From the NCBI GenBank assembly GCA_012932295.1, contig JAAONU010000013.1:41306627-41370626 (forward strand): DNA of 64,000 nucleotides. The letters are read 5' to 3'. Shown here in pieces: positions 28,020 to 39,400 of this stretch. The notes under the pieces were generated by a model. It saw nothing but the letters and a program-made list of their open reading frames with translations, had not been told where the DNA came from and ran no database searches. The number at the start of each line of letters is the position of its first letter. The stretch's first letter is position 1. The stretch comes from Cyclina sinensis (Eukaryota; Mollusca; Bivalvia; Venerida; Veneridae). The translations under genes were made by a program, and so were the position numbers.

Positions 28020-28410
28020 TGTAAGCATCTTGATAAAGAGCAAAGGCTACAGTTAGCCTAGTTGCTGATACAGTATCAAGATGTGTTTTCTCAAGATGAG
28101 TCTGATCTTGACAATTTCACTGTCGCAAAGCATGTTATTGAAACGTGTAACGCAGCTCTTGTGAAGCAGCTTATGCGGCCTACGCCTGTGTGTTTCGTTG
28201 AGGAGGTGCCGGCCCATTTTAATAAAAGGCTTAAGGCCGGACTGATACAAGAGCCTACATCATACTGGGCATCTGCTTCGGTATTGAACCAGAAGCGGGA
28301 CGGTACTGTTCGTCGGTGTATAGACAGTGATTTGAATGAAGACAGTGAAGGACGTTTTTCCAATGCACTTTTTACACGACTGTCCCGTCACACTGTCGGG
28401 GAGTGAGTGG
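28020..28410 (+). pseudogene. Ty3/gypsy reverse-transcriptase fragment
   Basis: The plus-strand frame from 28,062 has the segment just before and at the start of a Ty3/gypsy RT: YQDVFSQDESDLDNF, the invariant-type His in VAKHVIETC, a GLIQEP...WAS block, then VLNQKRDGTVRRCID (family form KKDG-x-R-x-C-x-D). After this the match stops abruptly, so the palm with its YxDD is missing. The frame upstream of 28,062 continues the similarity with stops. It is an isolated remnant without LTRs, unrelated in position to the element at 55-63 kb. Confidence 0.75.
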
Positions 28411-28429
28411 TGTTTCAAACCGAAAGAAG

Positions 28430-29490
28430 ACAGCATTTTCAACTAATTATGATCTTTTTGAACATGTACGAATGGGATTCTTTGAGGTCTCATATAAAGA
28501 TACCTGAATATTATCAAAGTTATGCAGAAAATGTGTTATAATATCAATCAAAATTTATTTTTTACACAACATAACCATTCACTCCGACTTCCAAAAGAAC
28601 CCAGATAGTATAAACTGTAAGCTAAATTTATTTATAATTTTGCTGAAATCTGTTCCATGCGGGACTGTAAATTTTTTTAAAGTAACACTTTTTTAAGGTA
28701 ACAAGGAGAGTAACTGGTTACAAAACTCCAGAACAAGGGCAGGAGAAGCTACTCCTACTGAGAATTCAGTTAATGAGGAAAACTGAAGAACATTTTATTA
28801 ATTCTAATATAGGGCCTCTTATCTTCAGTGGAAATATACATAGTTCTGTTAAAATGAGCCTCTGTTTACAGGGCAAGTAATAAAGTAATACTATATATGC
28901 TCAACACTCATAGTTTTGATTCTGATGTAACCTATATAATACGATATCGTACACAGGATATTTTTGCCTAAGATTTTAACATGCTTTTTCAAATTTACAT
29001 ATTCATTTTTTTATTATATTCAGTATAGGATATGGGGGTACAGACTTTGTTCAGCAAGCAAACTGAGGATGATACGGATTATGATGACTGATCTTTAGAT
29101 AAGGATGACAATGAAATGACTAAACTACAATATTGAAAAACTCATTTATCTTTCCTCAAGGGAATTTAATTACAAAATAAATGTATTCATTATTTTTGAC
29201 TTAATTTTTCGCTATATAAGTTTAACATTTTTGGGCTAGTAAAAACCTATTCGGACTAGTAAAATTTGCCAAACCATTTACCCAGCTGGCTAGTGGTATT
29301 CTAGCCCTTAATTTTTGACTGAAGATGTTGCTATTTGTTATTATTTTTAAAATCATATAACTGCATTTATTCAGCTATGCATCAGTCATTATTGTGTTCT
29401 ATACTGTATACAGTCCGCGGTACCAGTTGTCAGGCTATGTAGTGGCGTCATGCTTAATGTATAACATTGAAAAACACCGCGTTATCAGTA
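28430..29490. other. No gene seen
   Basis: A+T-rich interval with short accidental frames only. It probably lies downstream of the minus-strand gene that ends at 29,814. Confidence 0.5.
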
Positions 29491-29498
29491 TTATGGTG

Positions 29499-29504
29499 TT
29501 TATT
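29499..29504 (-). promoter_or_regulatory. Candidate polyadenylation signal
   Basis: AATAAA on the minus strand about 310 bp beyond the stop codon at 29,814. It is plausible for the exon chain upstream, but such hexamers are common in A+T-rich DNA. Confidence 0.3.
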
Positions 29505-29813
29505 TTAAAACTTGTTATTTATTTGTGCATATTTCAAAGGTGTTTCATATTCAGCAAATATGGTGATTGGCAGTCTGATTGGGCTTGTGACTTGTTATCA
29601 TGTTTGAGGCTATACAATGTCAAGTGAATCCACTTTATGACAACTGGCTCTAAAATAGATGATCAAGGCAATCACTTTGAGCAAGTGACGTGGAATAATA
29701 ATAATGTTCAAAATGCTTTAGAAAATCTGAATCAATGTCAAGTTGTCTCTTTTTACAGTTAAGCAACTCTTTTAGAGAACAGTCAATGCTTTTCAGAGTT
29801 TCGCCAATGGTTT

Positions 29814-29866
29814 TCAATTCAGAGAATTGATGTGTTCCATTACCATTATATATTCAGCAGTGCTTC
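29814..29866 (-). CDS. Last coding exon of an unrecognised gene (exon C)
   Basis: After a strong acceptor (T-rich tract ending TTTCAG) the exon encodes STAEYIMVMEHINSLN and stops with TGA. Its phase (two leading bases) matches the single base left by the exon at 30,903-30,956, giving a Gly at the junction. AEYIMV resembles a YxxPhi sorting motif and is close to, but not, an ITIM, because the -2 position is Ala. The short, polar, Tyr-containing end suggests a cytoplasmic tail; that is inference. The gene identity is unknown. Confidence 0.5.
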
Positions 29867-30902
29867 CTGAAATAAAAAAGTAAGAGTAATTTCATTGATT
29901 TTCAAAAAGGAATTTTACCTGTCCCTATTTATAGCAGATGTGGATATTATTTAATAGAACACTTCTAGCCTTTTCCTGGCAGACAAAAATGTCTTGGCCT
30001 TTGTGACCTGAGCCAAGTTTACATCTATGTAGTTTGTTTATTATTTCAGTTGCTTTTCAGTCCTTAATTTTCAATAAATGATTTTCAATAAACTGTTTGA
30101 TTAACTAAACAGGTTTGGTTAATCTAAACACGTAAAATTGAACTGTACCTGCTGACGATTATAAATGCAAAAGGTATTTTTTAAGGATTATATATTGTTC
30201 AGATACATACTTCTTGGTCTCTTTTTAGATTTTTCCTCCGAGCCACGAGTGGATATCTTACTTTGACACAAGTTTATTAAATACGTAGTCATAATGCTAA
30301 TGAAAAAAATGTAGAACAGACATACGAATTTTAAAAGAATTCAGACAACTTGAACATTTCTAGATATATAGAATATATTGTAATCTCTTTTGGGACTTAC
30401 GTTTTAATTAACATGTACTTCCCTTATAATTTGTATACAAAAACACTTTTGCAAGAAAGTCTGTGAACCTCTTAAATCCAACATCCAATATTTGTTTTTT
30501 TTTCTTTTCAAAAGAAAATATATTAGAAAAATATTAGTCTATGCAAAGCTTAGTACCTTAGCTGCAATGTGACATGCACTAGTTTTTTTTCTTTTGTTGA
30601 CTGCAGTAATTATTTTCATCTGAAAGAAATTTAGAATAAAGACCTTGAAGAGAATACTATCTAAATTACACATTTCAAATTGATGCACTACACTGAAATC
30701 AAACGTGATGTTTGTATTCAGTAAGATATTTGTTCATGTCGATAATATTCTAATGAATTCTACAACTCAAATAGCCTGAGGGACAACTACTAAATGTATA
30801 TAATATTAAAAGTATAATACAAAAAGATAATAAAGTTTAAACTTGCTGAATTTTCATTTATCAAAATCGCATTTATTGAAACATATTAAAATGCAAACTT
30901 AC

Positions 30903-30956
30903 CAGTTCTTCTTTGCACATTTTCACAGCTTTCTTTCTGTGTGTAATCTGTATCAT
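30903..30956 (-). CDS. Internal coding exon of the same unrecognised gene (exon B)
   Basis: A 54-bp exon between a TTTCAG acceptor and a GTAAGT donor. It encodes DTDYTQKESCENVQRRT, with split codons at both ends that fit exon A (one base left over) and exon C (two bases needed). It is hydrophilic, contains a Tyr in an acidic context (DTDYTQ), and has no known domain. Three consecutive phase-compatible exons with good splice sites make a real gene more likely than chance, although each exon is short. Confidence 0.5.
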
Positions 30957-31294
30957 CTGAAACGTGTATGTATCTTGCATTAGTAAGAACAATGTCAAAT
31001 AAAAAGGTATGAATTTCCAAAATTTTTAGCTTACTGAACTGATTTTATCTTTGGCTCAAACTAAGAGAAATGAAAACAATCACATAAACATGTACATGTT
31101 GGCAACACTTTTACTTTATTTTTTATATTAACAGAAATAAGTCAATACGATATTACATGTGCAGATATTTCAATGAAAAAATACAAAGAAACAAATGCAA
31201 AAGATATATTAACTAAAAAACAATGTATTACAACATGTAATAAATCAAACATAAGCAGTTTGATAAAAATTGCAATGACTGAGTAAATATATAC

Positions 31295-31383
31295 CTTCTG
31301 TTCCATTGCTCGATACGTCAGCCACACCTCCACCAGTCTTCTTCAACTCAACATGGCTTTTAACTTCTTTTAATTTAGTTTGA
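31295..31383 (-). CDS. Coding exon of the same unrecognised gene (exon A)
   Basis: Acceptor TTTTATTCACAG, 89 bp, donor GTATAT. It encodes 29 residues including KEVKSHVELKKTGG and VADVSSNGTE, hydrophilic and without a signal or membrane segment. It needs an upstream exon ending in phase 2, which I could not find. The duplicated block (copy A) starts just upstream, so the 5' part may be far away or lost. The composition fits the intracellular tail of a receptor, but this is a guess from composition. Confidence 0.5.
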
Positions 31384-31999
31384 CTGTGAATAAAATTTGA
31401 GATCATAACAATTCACATAATAACAAAGTTTTTTTTCAAAGTTCCACTTTAACACTCATTGGACTGACTCATATCCGAATGATTCGATTTTTTTACATAC
31501 TGTCTGAGGTAAATGTCAAAGTTTTCATTGTGTAGAGAAATTTTCAAAGACAGTCTTGTGACAGTAAGAATAACATCTATCAGGCTTTCACGCAGACATG
31601 TGTTGCAACTATTCTGATTTAATTACAAACATGACTGTTGATTTGTCTCATATTCACTGTAGAAATTCAGTAAGTAATGCAACATTCTTCCTTTGATATG
31701 CTTTATCATTAAGCATTAAGAACAACAAACACTTTTAGCAGATATATACACAAGTACTACTTTCTTTAAGATCTCACTTGTTGCACTCTTTTCCTACACT
31801 GCATTAATTCTGCAAATTCAAAAATGAATGTTCCTAATTACAGTTTAAAGCGACTACTCACAGATTGGTCGGCGGTGTATAAAAAACAGAATAGAAATCC
31901 CTAGTTGTGTAAATTGTGAAGAACATAATAATCTAAACTTACTTACTGTCTCATTTTTTGTACAGAAACACATCATTATATTGATTTCTTACATACTTT

Positions 32000-32230
32000 T
32001 AACCCCGTTAGTTACGGGGTAGATACGATGTTTATTATATTGTTAATTATGACTTTAAGCAATAACAAGCTTCTGTGGCAGAGTGGTTAAGTTTACTGCA
32101 CTTAACTTTACTGATCCGAAGGGCATGCGTTTAAATCCTATTGAAATCAATTGTTCCTTCAGTTTTCGTGGTGTATAGAGGCATAATGTTATTTTTTCAT
32201 AGTATATATTAACTTCTCTTTAATTTTAAA
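32000..32230 (+). mobile_element. tRNA-derived SINE (duplicated family, copy 1)
   Basis: The tRNA-like part is at 32,069-32,141 (A-box-like TGGCAGAGTGGTTAAG, B-box-like GTTTAAATCC). Upstream is a short head, TTACGGGGTAGATACG. Downstream is a body with CAGTTTTCGTGGTGTATAG and a tail near ATATTAACTTCTCTTT. The same head-tRNA-body order occurs at 39.17 kb and, reversed, at 42.5 kb. This copy shares its flanks with the 39.2-kb copy through the segmental duplication, so they are one insertion event. Confidence 0.7.
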
Positions 32231-33239
32231 GAAAAGAAACAATGTTTTTTCAAGCCTAACTTCTGTGGGTCAGTCGCTTTGACACTGCAAGTGAAATTAA
32301 TTCCTTCTTCTGTTGAATTTGGTCTGGATGTTATACCAACACCATGACACCCTCAGTACAATCCAATAACTATTCGCGATTAGTAAAACCTGGTACATGT
32401 ACCTCATAAATTTCATGTAAGACTAGAGAATCCTGTTTCAGCTTGGATTTTTAATAAATGTCTATTCTCTGAATGAGCTTAACTGAGTGAGTTTTCCTTA
32501 ACGGATAGTAAAAAGGCACTTTCTAGTCCACTATGTACTCTTTAGAAATATGCAGTGTCGTAAACAATGCCTTATCCATGATAATATGCTTTTCATAAAA
32601 TTACTTCTTAACTTTTCCGTCATTTCGACCCAGAAACGATGTGTACGCTGGTCCGAACTTCCAGTCAAGGTTTGTATTCCCAGTGACCATTTTAACGATA
32701 GGATTTTTCTTCACTAATGATCACAGGTTTTTGGCATATACCTATGATAATATAAGCAGTATCTTGTCATTTGATACAGGTTTCCACCGTTAAATATTGT
32801 ATATCTAGACTTTAGGGACAAAGTGTTAGCGGAAGTAGCAACTATACTCGCGGCCATGAATCTCGCGGTGTCACTAAGTTCTCGTTATTAAAAAAGCACC
32901 CCTACCCTATGTAAACAAAAACAAAAGTGACCTACTTTTTCTGCTCTGAGAAAAGAAATATCTCCCATCTACATGCCGCAGATTTAGGTGAGTAATATAC
33001 TTAAATGATAAATTTTTGACATATTCATCTACAAGTATCAGTAATTTCATTCACTATGTTTGTTTATTTCTCCTCAATTCCTACAGTCGTCATTGAAAGT
33101 CTACCATCGGTCATTTTATCTGTGAAGCTGAGGTGTAAAAGCACTAGAGTGAGTTTAAGCAAATTGATAGGACTGTGTATCAGATCCTGTATTTAGGTAT
33201 AAAAGTACTAAATCTATTCCTTGGATAAATTATCTTCCA

Positions 33240-34800
33240 GGCTGTAAAGCTGAAGACTCTTACAGGAAGATAAAAGCCTAATGATAGGGAGAAATTAAAG
33301 ATTGCATACCAGGCTTGCCTCAACGGCACATCAGTCTATAGAGCCACCAGAAGAAATAGAACTAGACATCTTGACAAAATGTTGATATTGATTGTTCTAT
33401 GGGGCACTACGTCTGTTTAGTGAGGCTGAGGAGAGGCAGCTGGTCTACCATATTGTCTATATGGCATCAATTGCTAATGGGTATGGATCCAGCGAGCTCC
33501 CGATTATTTCGGCCGACTATGCCAAGTCACTTAAGAAGCTAAACATTAAAACCTCTCTAAGCAAATGTTGTGTCTAAGTTTTCATAAAGAGATACCGGGA
33601 TGAATTGAAAGCGGTGAAACCACAGAAATTGTCTCTTAATAGAGCGAAGTGTGCATCGGCAGAGGCTAACTCTGTGTTGCGAGAAAATGATATGCTTGAT
33701 AAACCTCAGAACATATTTAACATTGATGAGAGTGGTTTCTTCACAGACCTTCCAAGATTGTGCGTGGGAAGCAGCTGAAGCCGCAGTGTGGTATCTGAAA
33801 AAAATAGGTGACATTAATTGGATCAGCTAATGCTGTAGGCAGCCATGTATTTCCCTTTTATGTTTTCCTGGAAAACGCTGAATGACTGAACTTCTCAATG
33901 CGTGAGCCCGAGGATCTGATGGAGACATGTCAGAGAGTGGGTTTGTTAACCGGGGGTTGTTTGAATCTTACATGGCTAAACAAAGCAAAGCATGTAAATT
34001 TCAAAAGTGGTAGTAAGACAATAGTTCTATATGATGGCAGCAAAGCTCACCTCTTACTGACTTAAGCAAACTGGGCTATAGGAATAATGTGGTATTATTT
34101 GTACTTCCTCCATATTCGTCACATCTCACGCAACCACTTGATGTTGGGATATTCGGTCCAGTGAAGCGCCACTTCTATAGTGAATGCAAGCTCTTCATGC
34201 ACGCCAACCCAAGGAGATACATTTCTTGGTTTGAAATAGCAAAGCTTACTGCAAGGCAGTATGCCAAGCCTTTTTCTACTGACAACATTGCAAGCGTTTT
34301 CAAGAAAGAAGGCTTATATCCCTTTAACCCTAGAGGTTATTGTTGAATCAGAAACAGCTCCTGCAGAGATATACTCACCTGAGCTTGTCCAAAGCATCGA
34401 AAAGGTTGAAACTGCTATGCCATCGATTGCTGCCATTCCTACTGTAACTCCCATACTGTGCATCTGAAAAGTATGTCCTTGAAATAGGCAAAGAATTCCT
34501 TGAAAGTAAAAAAGTATCAAAGTGGAAAAAATCAAGACCAAAGAAAAAAACTTTACCTCCCCCCAGCCTCGAAAATTGTTGGCAATCTCTCTCCAAAAAA
34601 AACATGGAAATTCTGAGAAAAGTATGAGAAAGCAGACCAACAGTGAAGTGTAAAATTTGAAAAAAAAAGAACTCAGGGCAAATGCAAAACCAATCAACAG
34701 CAATCCCAAATCATCAGCATCAGGCCTTAACAAAAACAAATGAGGGTTAATAAAACTAGAGGAATCCACTGAGAGTGAGGACTTCTCCTTTTAAAGATGA
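33240..34800 (+). pseudogene. Decayed pogo/Tigger-like (DDE_1) transposase
   Basis: In several frames broken by shifts and stops I can follow: a pipsqueak-type HTH relic near 33,280-33,375 (KLKIAYQACLNGTSV), a linker/HTH region at 33,410-33,560, the first catalytic Asp in NIDESGFFTD (about 33,719), MSESGFVNRGLFESY (about 33,925), the second Asp in VLYDGSKAH (about 34,030), and the third in HLTQPLDVGIFGPVK (about 34,130). The C-terminal part from 34,089 is open for 85 codons and ends near the family's typical GLYPFNP. Spacing between the last two Asp is about 35 residues. It cannot make an active protein. It interrupts duplication copy A. Confidence 0.8.
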
Positions 34801-34809
34801 CAGTGAACC

Positions 34810-36215
34810 ATGTTACCAATGCAAGAATTCATTCCCACCACATTTTACAGGGTACCCAGGTCTTGTTATCCTCAAATGGGCTCATTGTGTACAACTAGCT
34901 TCACTGTTGTGGCACATCATACATCAGGATAGGAGTCAGTTTTTTTTTCTGTAAATGTTGGGAATAAGTTATGACTGTCTGTTAAATTTCTGGGATAACA
35001 ATTTGTTATTGAATTTACTAATTAACTGGTTGTGACAGTGACTTTGATCTGAATTTCTACTTGACTTAAAAAAGTTATTTTTGACCTTACAATGAAAAAA
35101 ATGTTTGCATCCAAGTCTATCGCGATTTTAATGATCTCCCCTGATTATAAATGGTTGTCAAACTGGATGAAGGTTGCAGTAGACAAGTTGGCTTCCTTTA
35201 AAAAGTAAGTCCAAAGAGAGGGCAGCAGCTGTCGTCACTGAAAGAATGAATCTACTTGTTTCCAAGATCATTTTGAATTTTTTAAACGTGCTGTGACTTA
35301 AATAATTATAAAAACTAGTAAATCTTATTAGGCAAAATGACCGAAACTGACTATAATTTAGTTATTTCAAATGTTTTTATAGTGGCATATCTATCATTTA
35401 AATAAATGAAACAAATTAAGATAACCTCATGTATTTCATACCTTGTAGAATCTTGGGGATCTTCTTATAAGCCCCTAAGGCTTTTCTCCCCCCTCTTTAA
35501 CAACAATGCATGTAGTTGTTGAAGCCAGAACTCCCATGTAAGCTGCTGCTTTTTTAGGCTAATTAAGTTTTGTTTTCCCTTTCAAGCTTTTATTACACCT
35601 TTCTTAGTCCAAATGTTTTACAAAATAATCAGCGTACAGTATCTGTTAAGCCTGGACTAAATATTAAAAGGGCGTAAATTTGATCCAAATCGAGGAAATG
35701 GACTTGTCAAAAATGCTCTGAAATTCGTAAAAGATATTTACCATTTTTTCATGACCATGGCTAAATATTAATTTGTTCAACAGGCTGATGAGTTTCTCAG
35801 AAAAAAAAATGCATTTTAGAATTTGTAGTTTTTAAAAAGTAGCATGCATTATAATGAAATGCATCTCTATAATTGTATTTTTTGTGTTTAGTTAAGCGAA
35901 TACAAAATTATTCTGTACGTTCTGTTCATAATGGGCCGTTTTAACAATGGGCCGTTTTGACCCGATATTAAATTTTGATTTCGTTTAAATAAATTCGTAT
36001 TTTGATTCGGAGCATGCGCATAACTATCTTTGTAGACTGGTTTTCATGATTTTAGGCTTAATATGAGATCATTCAACTAAAATTTGATACGCAAAAATGG
36101 ATGCCGCCAGCAATTAAAGCCAACACTGTGAATAAGTAATTGATGTGGTAAATTTGTATTTCATATTTTATTCGTTGTTAAAGTGTCAGTACCGAAAGAT
36201 TCGTGTTTATCGATA
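34810..36215. other. Remainder of the insertion in copy A; no gene seen
   Basis: Non-coding sequence between the transposase relic and the point where similarity to copy B resumes. It could be the 3' part of the Tigger-like element or a second insertion. I could not define terminal inverted repeats. Confidence 0.4.
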
Positions 36216-36374
36216 TACAGATGCTGTCGTCCGATAAACGGAGAGTTTAATGACCGGTATAGGTCTAACAATAATGTACCGTGATTTCACGTACCATAAA
36301 AAGCCCGGCCATTGATCTGAAATACCGACACAGCTGAGTGTCTAGAAGTTTTCAGAACTTAAAACATTGCGTTA

Positions 36375-36765
36375 AGACATTTATATATTTCCTGGTTTTG
36401 TTCTTGTTATGAAATAAACGGTCCATGATACACTGAATAAAGGTATGTCCAGAAATGGCTCGGTACTTGAAACATCCTCACAGGTATATGGCTGTCATTT
36501 TTGACAGATGTGACGTCATAATGCGCACTGATTTTAGACTGAGCTTCAAGCGAATCATTGTCTATAGCAGACACTGCGACATTGCAGCGCGTTGATCCAG
36601 CGAATGTTTTAATAAAACGGTCCAACGATATTGTATCAGCACTATTTATATACTTCCTGGTTTTGTTCTTGTTATAAAATAAACGGTCCATGATACACTA
36701 AAAAAGGTATGTCCAGAAATGGCTCGGTACTGGAAACATCGTCACAGATATATGTGCTAACAGGC
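36375..36765. repeat. Direct repeat of about 105 bp, two copies
   Basis: A unit with TTTCCTGGTTTTGTTC, AAACGGTCCATGATACAC and GGTATGTCCAGAAATGGC is present at about 36,380-36,480 and again at about 36,648-36,755. It is nearly identical, apart from two short differences. The first copy is inside duplication copy A. The second lies just past its end, suggesting a local rearrangement at the boundary. The frame at 36,407-36,691 minus spans this and has no domain. Confidence 0.85.
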
Positions 36766-37211
36766 CCAAGTGCGTTCATTTTATTTCGAACTTTTACATT
36801 TAAGATGATTTTTAATAAAAGCTTACAGATTTAGGTTTGTATTCTGACAATATGATTAAGCGACAGTACTCTGTTAGTACGCTATTTAACTTGAGGGAGA
36901 CTTAGATGTGTATGTAAGACTGATCAATATGGATCCAAATTAAGCAAAATGTCTTTGGTTTTCTAAAAGTTTTATGTAGAAAAGGAAACAAAAGAACTGC
37001 ATTAATTAATCAATTAATCAACTTTAAAACATTCCATGGAATTCTGAATTGTTTTTCCCCTCATGTAATAGGATATTTGTGTTATAAAATTTAACTTAAT
37101 GATAAAGCAAATGTTATATACTTGTATATTGATATTTACATTCAAATATAATGAAAAGAGTAAAAAAAAAAAAGAATCTAGCCATAGAGCAAAATAACTT
37201 CTCAACATTTG

Positions 37212-37217
37212 TTTATT
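37212..37217 (-). promoter_or_regulatory. Candidate polyadenylation signal for the GPCR
   Basis: AATAAA on the minus strand about 150 bp beyond the GPCR stop codon at 37,365. Confidence 0.4.
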
Positions 37218-37364
37218 TACTCATAAAACAAGGCAAGATTGTAATGTTTACCAAAAATGCGAATCTGATTAATGTAACAGAAAACAAGTTTCAAAATCTT
37301 GATAAATGGAAAAACACTAATTATATAGTTCTGTCCCAGTCACTTTTCCTAGCTTAATTTTAAA

Positions 37365-38364
37365 TCAAATTTTAGACACCGTTTCTACGGACGCTTCACG
37401 ACCCTGGAATTCAGCGCCATATTGATATTCTTTGACTTCCGCCCTGCTGTTTCTCCAGTGCAGGATTGCCTCCTTTATATCTTTTTTATTTAACACTGAT
37501 CTTGTTTTCCCGTCAAACACAAATACAAAGGTTATGGCAGCTCCGTACAAAGGTCCAGTTAACGTTGTACAACAAAAGCACTCCGAATGTATAACCGTGC
37601 ACTGCATCTTGAATACGTCCAATGACTGAGAACAAGCGTACGATGAAATACACAATTGGATACATTCGAAGCATTCGAATGTCCGCATGCAAGGTCTGAA
37701 TATCTAAAACGCCGTTAACCGACCGACTTTCTCTTACTTTCTTTAACATTTTGTATGCCATATGAAACATTACAACAAAGAATGCGATAACAAACGATAT
37801 ATCCCAAATATACCAAAGCCCTAATCTCCAGGCGACATCATTCTTGACCCAACACCATGCCCCGGCAGGTCCGTAAGCGTCTCCTATGAACGGTAACGCC
37901 ATGACGATAGCAGGTACTGTCCAGCAAAAAACTACGATGAATCGCTCTTTTCTATTCCAGTCTAAACCGGAAATAGCTCTTCTATACATGTTGGCAATAA
38001 TGCAAACAATCCAGCATAAAACTGCCCAGACAGAGAAAGTCATCAAAGCCCCTTGCGCTTTACAAAGGGGTGTGGCTTGTTCTTCGAATTCACCCAACAA
38101 GTAACTTACACCAACTAGTAGTGAACCTAAACTCAAGTTTGCAATCATCCGTTGTGTAAATTCTCTATACTTCTTAAAAAGAACTATGATCACTATGGTT
38201 AAAAGTGATCCAATTATTGACAACATAGACGAGAACATCTTTCCATACTTCAGCGTTAAACATTTTGTCTCTTCACCATTAAAAAGAAAACAACCATTGA
38301 CACCAGTGTTGTTAAATGCTTCTGTAACATTTTGGATACTTGCAGCGCCTGAAGTTAGATTCAT
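37365..38364 (-). pseudogene. cAMP-receptor-like (Dicty_CAR family) seven-helix GPCR, single exon, frameshifted
   Basis: Seven-helix receptor of the slime-mould cAMP receptor-like family (Dicty_CAR/GPR157-like) in the plasma membrane; ligand unknown. The start at 38,364 gives an extracellular N-terminus with NxS/T sites at Asn2, Asn12 and Asn18. Helices: TM1 45-65, TM2 72-91, TM3 101-126, TM4 141-160, TM5 180-204, TM6 231-249. Cys101 and the Cys of GAWCWVKND (171) fit the conserved disulphide, and RMIANLSLGSLL fits TM2. After about residue 266 (near 37,565) the frame runs to a stop at 37,513. The rest, LTGPLYGAAITFVFVFDGK plus a basic tail ending VETVSKI, continues in the +1 frame to 37,365. 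The intact form would be about 330 residues. One extra base (or two lost) is implied: a recent pseudogene, an allele, or an assembly error. No intron is needed. Confidence 0.85.
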
Positions 38365-38412
38365 ACTTTTACTCCAAACAAAATTTCTTCTTAAAGTCTT
38401 TTTACTTGTATT

Positions 38413-38424
38413 CTTATATATATC
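38413..38424 (-). promoter_or_regulatory. TATA-like / acceptor-like site 5' of the GPCR
   Basis: On the minus strand the sequence TTCTTACAG is followed directly by ATATATATAAG, about 50-60 bp upstream of the GPCR ATG. It can be read either as a TATA box or as a 3' splice site joining a 5' untranslated exon to the coding exon. The sequence does not decide between them. Confidence 0.3.
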
Positions 38425-39169
38425 TGTAAGAAACTCATAAAAAAGTGTGCAAAAACTACATAGTTTTGTTACTACAGATAAGACAATTCGATAAAGTCAA
38501 GAGGAAGTAAATGTACTTTCGTATATCTGATAACACTGACATGTAGACCAAATAATATTGATTTTGATAAAATAAAATAAAATGTGCAGTGTCTGTATTA
38601 AAGTAAACCTAGAAGATAACAGTTTTCTACCTTAACCTCATGTATGAATGATTTTATTTTTTACAGACTGTCTGAGGTAAATTTAAAAGTTTTCATTGTG
38701 TGGAGAAATTTTCAAAGACAGTCTTGTGACAATAGGAATAAAATCTAGCAGGCTTTCACGCTGACATAATTGGGAATTATTTTGTTTGAATTACAACCAT
38801 GACTATTGATTTGTCTCATAATACACTGTAAAAATTCAGCAACTAATACAAGATTCATCTTTAGATATGCTTTATCACTAAGTCAAGAACAAAACACTTT
38901 TAAAAGATATATAAACAAAACATAAGCTACTTACTTTTAGATCCCATCTGTTGCACTGTCTTTTTTCCCATCCCCAACCCCTGCATTAATTCTGCAAATC
39001 AAAAATTAATGTTTACAGTTTAAAGCGGCGACTACTTCACAAATGTATCGACGATGCATATAAAAAAGAATATTATAAAATTGCAGCCGTGTAAGAACAT
39101 ATCTAAACTTAGTTACTGCTTCATTTTTTTTTTACAGAAACACATAATTATATAATTATATAAACTTTT

Positions 39170-39400
39170 ATCCCTGCTAGTTACGAGGTTGATAAATCGT
39201 TTATATTGTTAATTACGACTTTAAGCAATAACAAGCTCCTGTGCCAAAGTGGTTAGGTTCGCTGCTCTTAACTTTACTGGCCCGAAGGGCATAAGTTCAA
39301 ATCCTGTTGACATCAAGAATTTTTCTTTAGTTTTCATGGTGTAAAAGGCATAAACGATGTTTTTCCATATTATAATTTATATATTAACTTCTTTTTAATT
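39170..39400 (+). mobile_element. tRNA-derived SINE (duplicated family, copy 2)
   Basis: The tRNA-like part is at 39,233-39,306, with B-box-like AGTTCAAATCC closer to consensus than in copy 1, and A-box-like TGCCAAAGTGGTTAGG. Head TTACGAGGTTGATAAATCG and body CAGTTTTCATGGTGTAAAAGG correspond to the copy at 32.0 kb. It is part of the segmental duplication. Confidence 0.7.

Larger units (their letters stand above)
31440..36640. repeat. Segmental duplication, copy A
   Basis: Blocks in this interval recur in the same order and orientation at about 38,625-41,505. Examples: 31,495-31,610 matches 38,655-38,765 (both contain AGACAGTCTTGTGAC), the SINE at 32.0 kb matches that at 39.2 kb, 32,640-32,820 matches 39,870-40,040, about 36,224-36,330 matches 40,090-40,140, and 36,490-36,625 matches 40,190-40,207 plus 41,369-41,505. 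Identity by eye is roughly 80-90%. Copy A is interrupted between about 32,850 and 36,220 by an insertion that includes the Tigger-like transposase. Confidence 0.8.

Noticed and set aside
32069..32141. tRNA gene candidate (also 39,233-39,306, 42,576-42,652 and 17,450-17,531)
   Set aside because: A and B boxes are present, but the cloverleaf stems are not preserved and the flanking sequence is shared between copies, so these are SINE heads and not functional tRNA genes.
34314..34769. 151-codon minus-strand frame, the longest non-GPCR frame in the middle of the window
   Set aside because: It lies antisense to the plus-strand Tigger-like transposase C-terminus and its A-rich tail. The Phe/Leu/Ser-rich content is what the complement of A-rich DNA gives.
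36407..36691. 94-codon minus-strand frame upstream of the GPCR region
   Set aside because: It spans one of two direct repeats, has no domain, and the related sequence in duplication copy B does not keep the frame.
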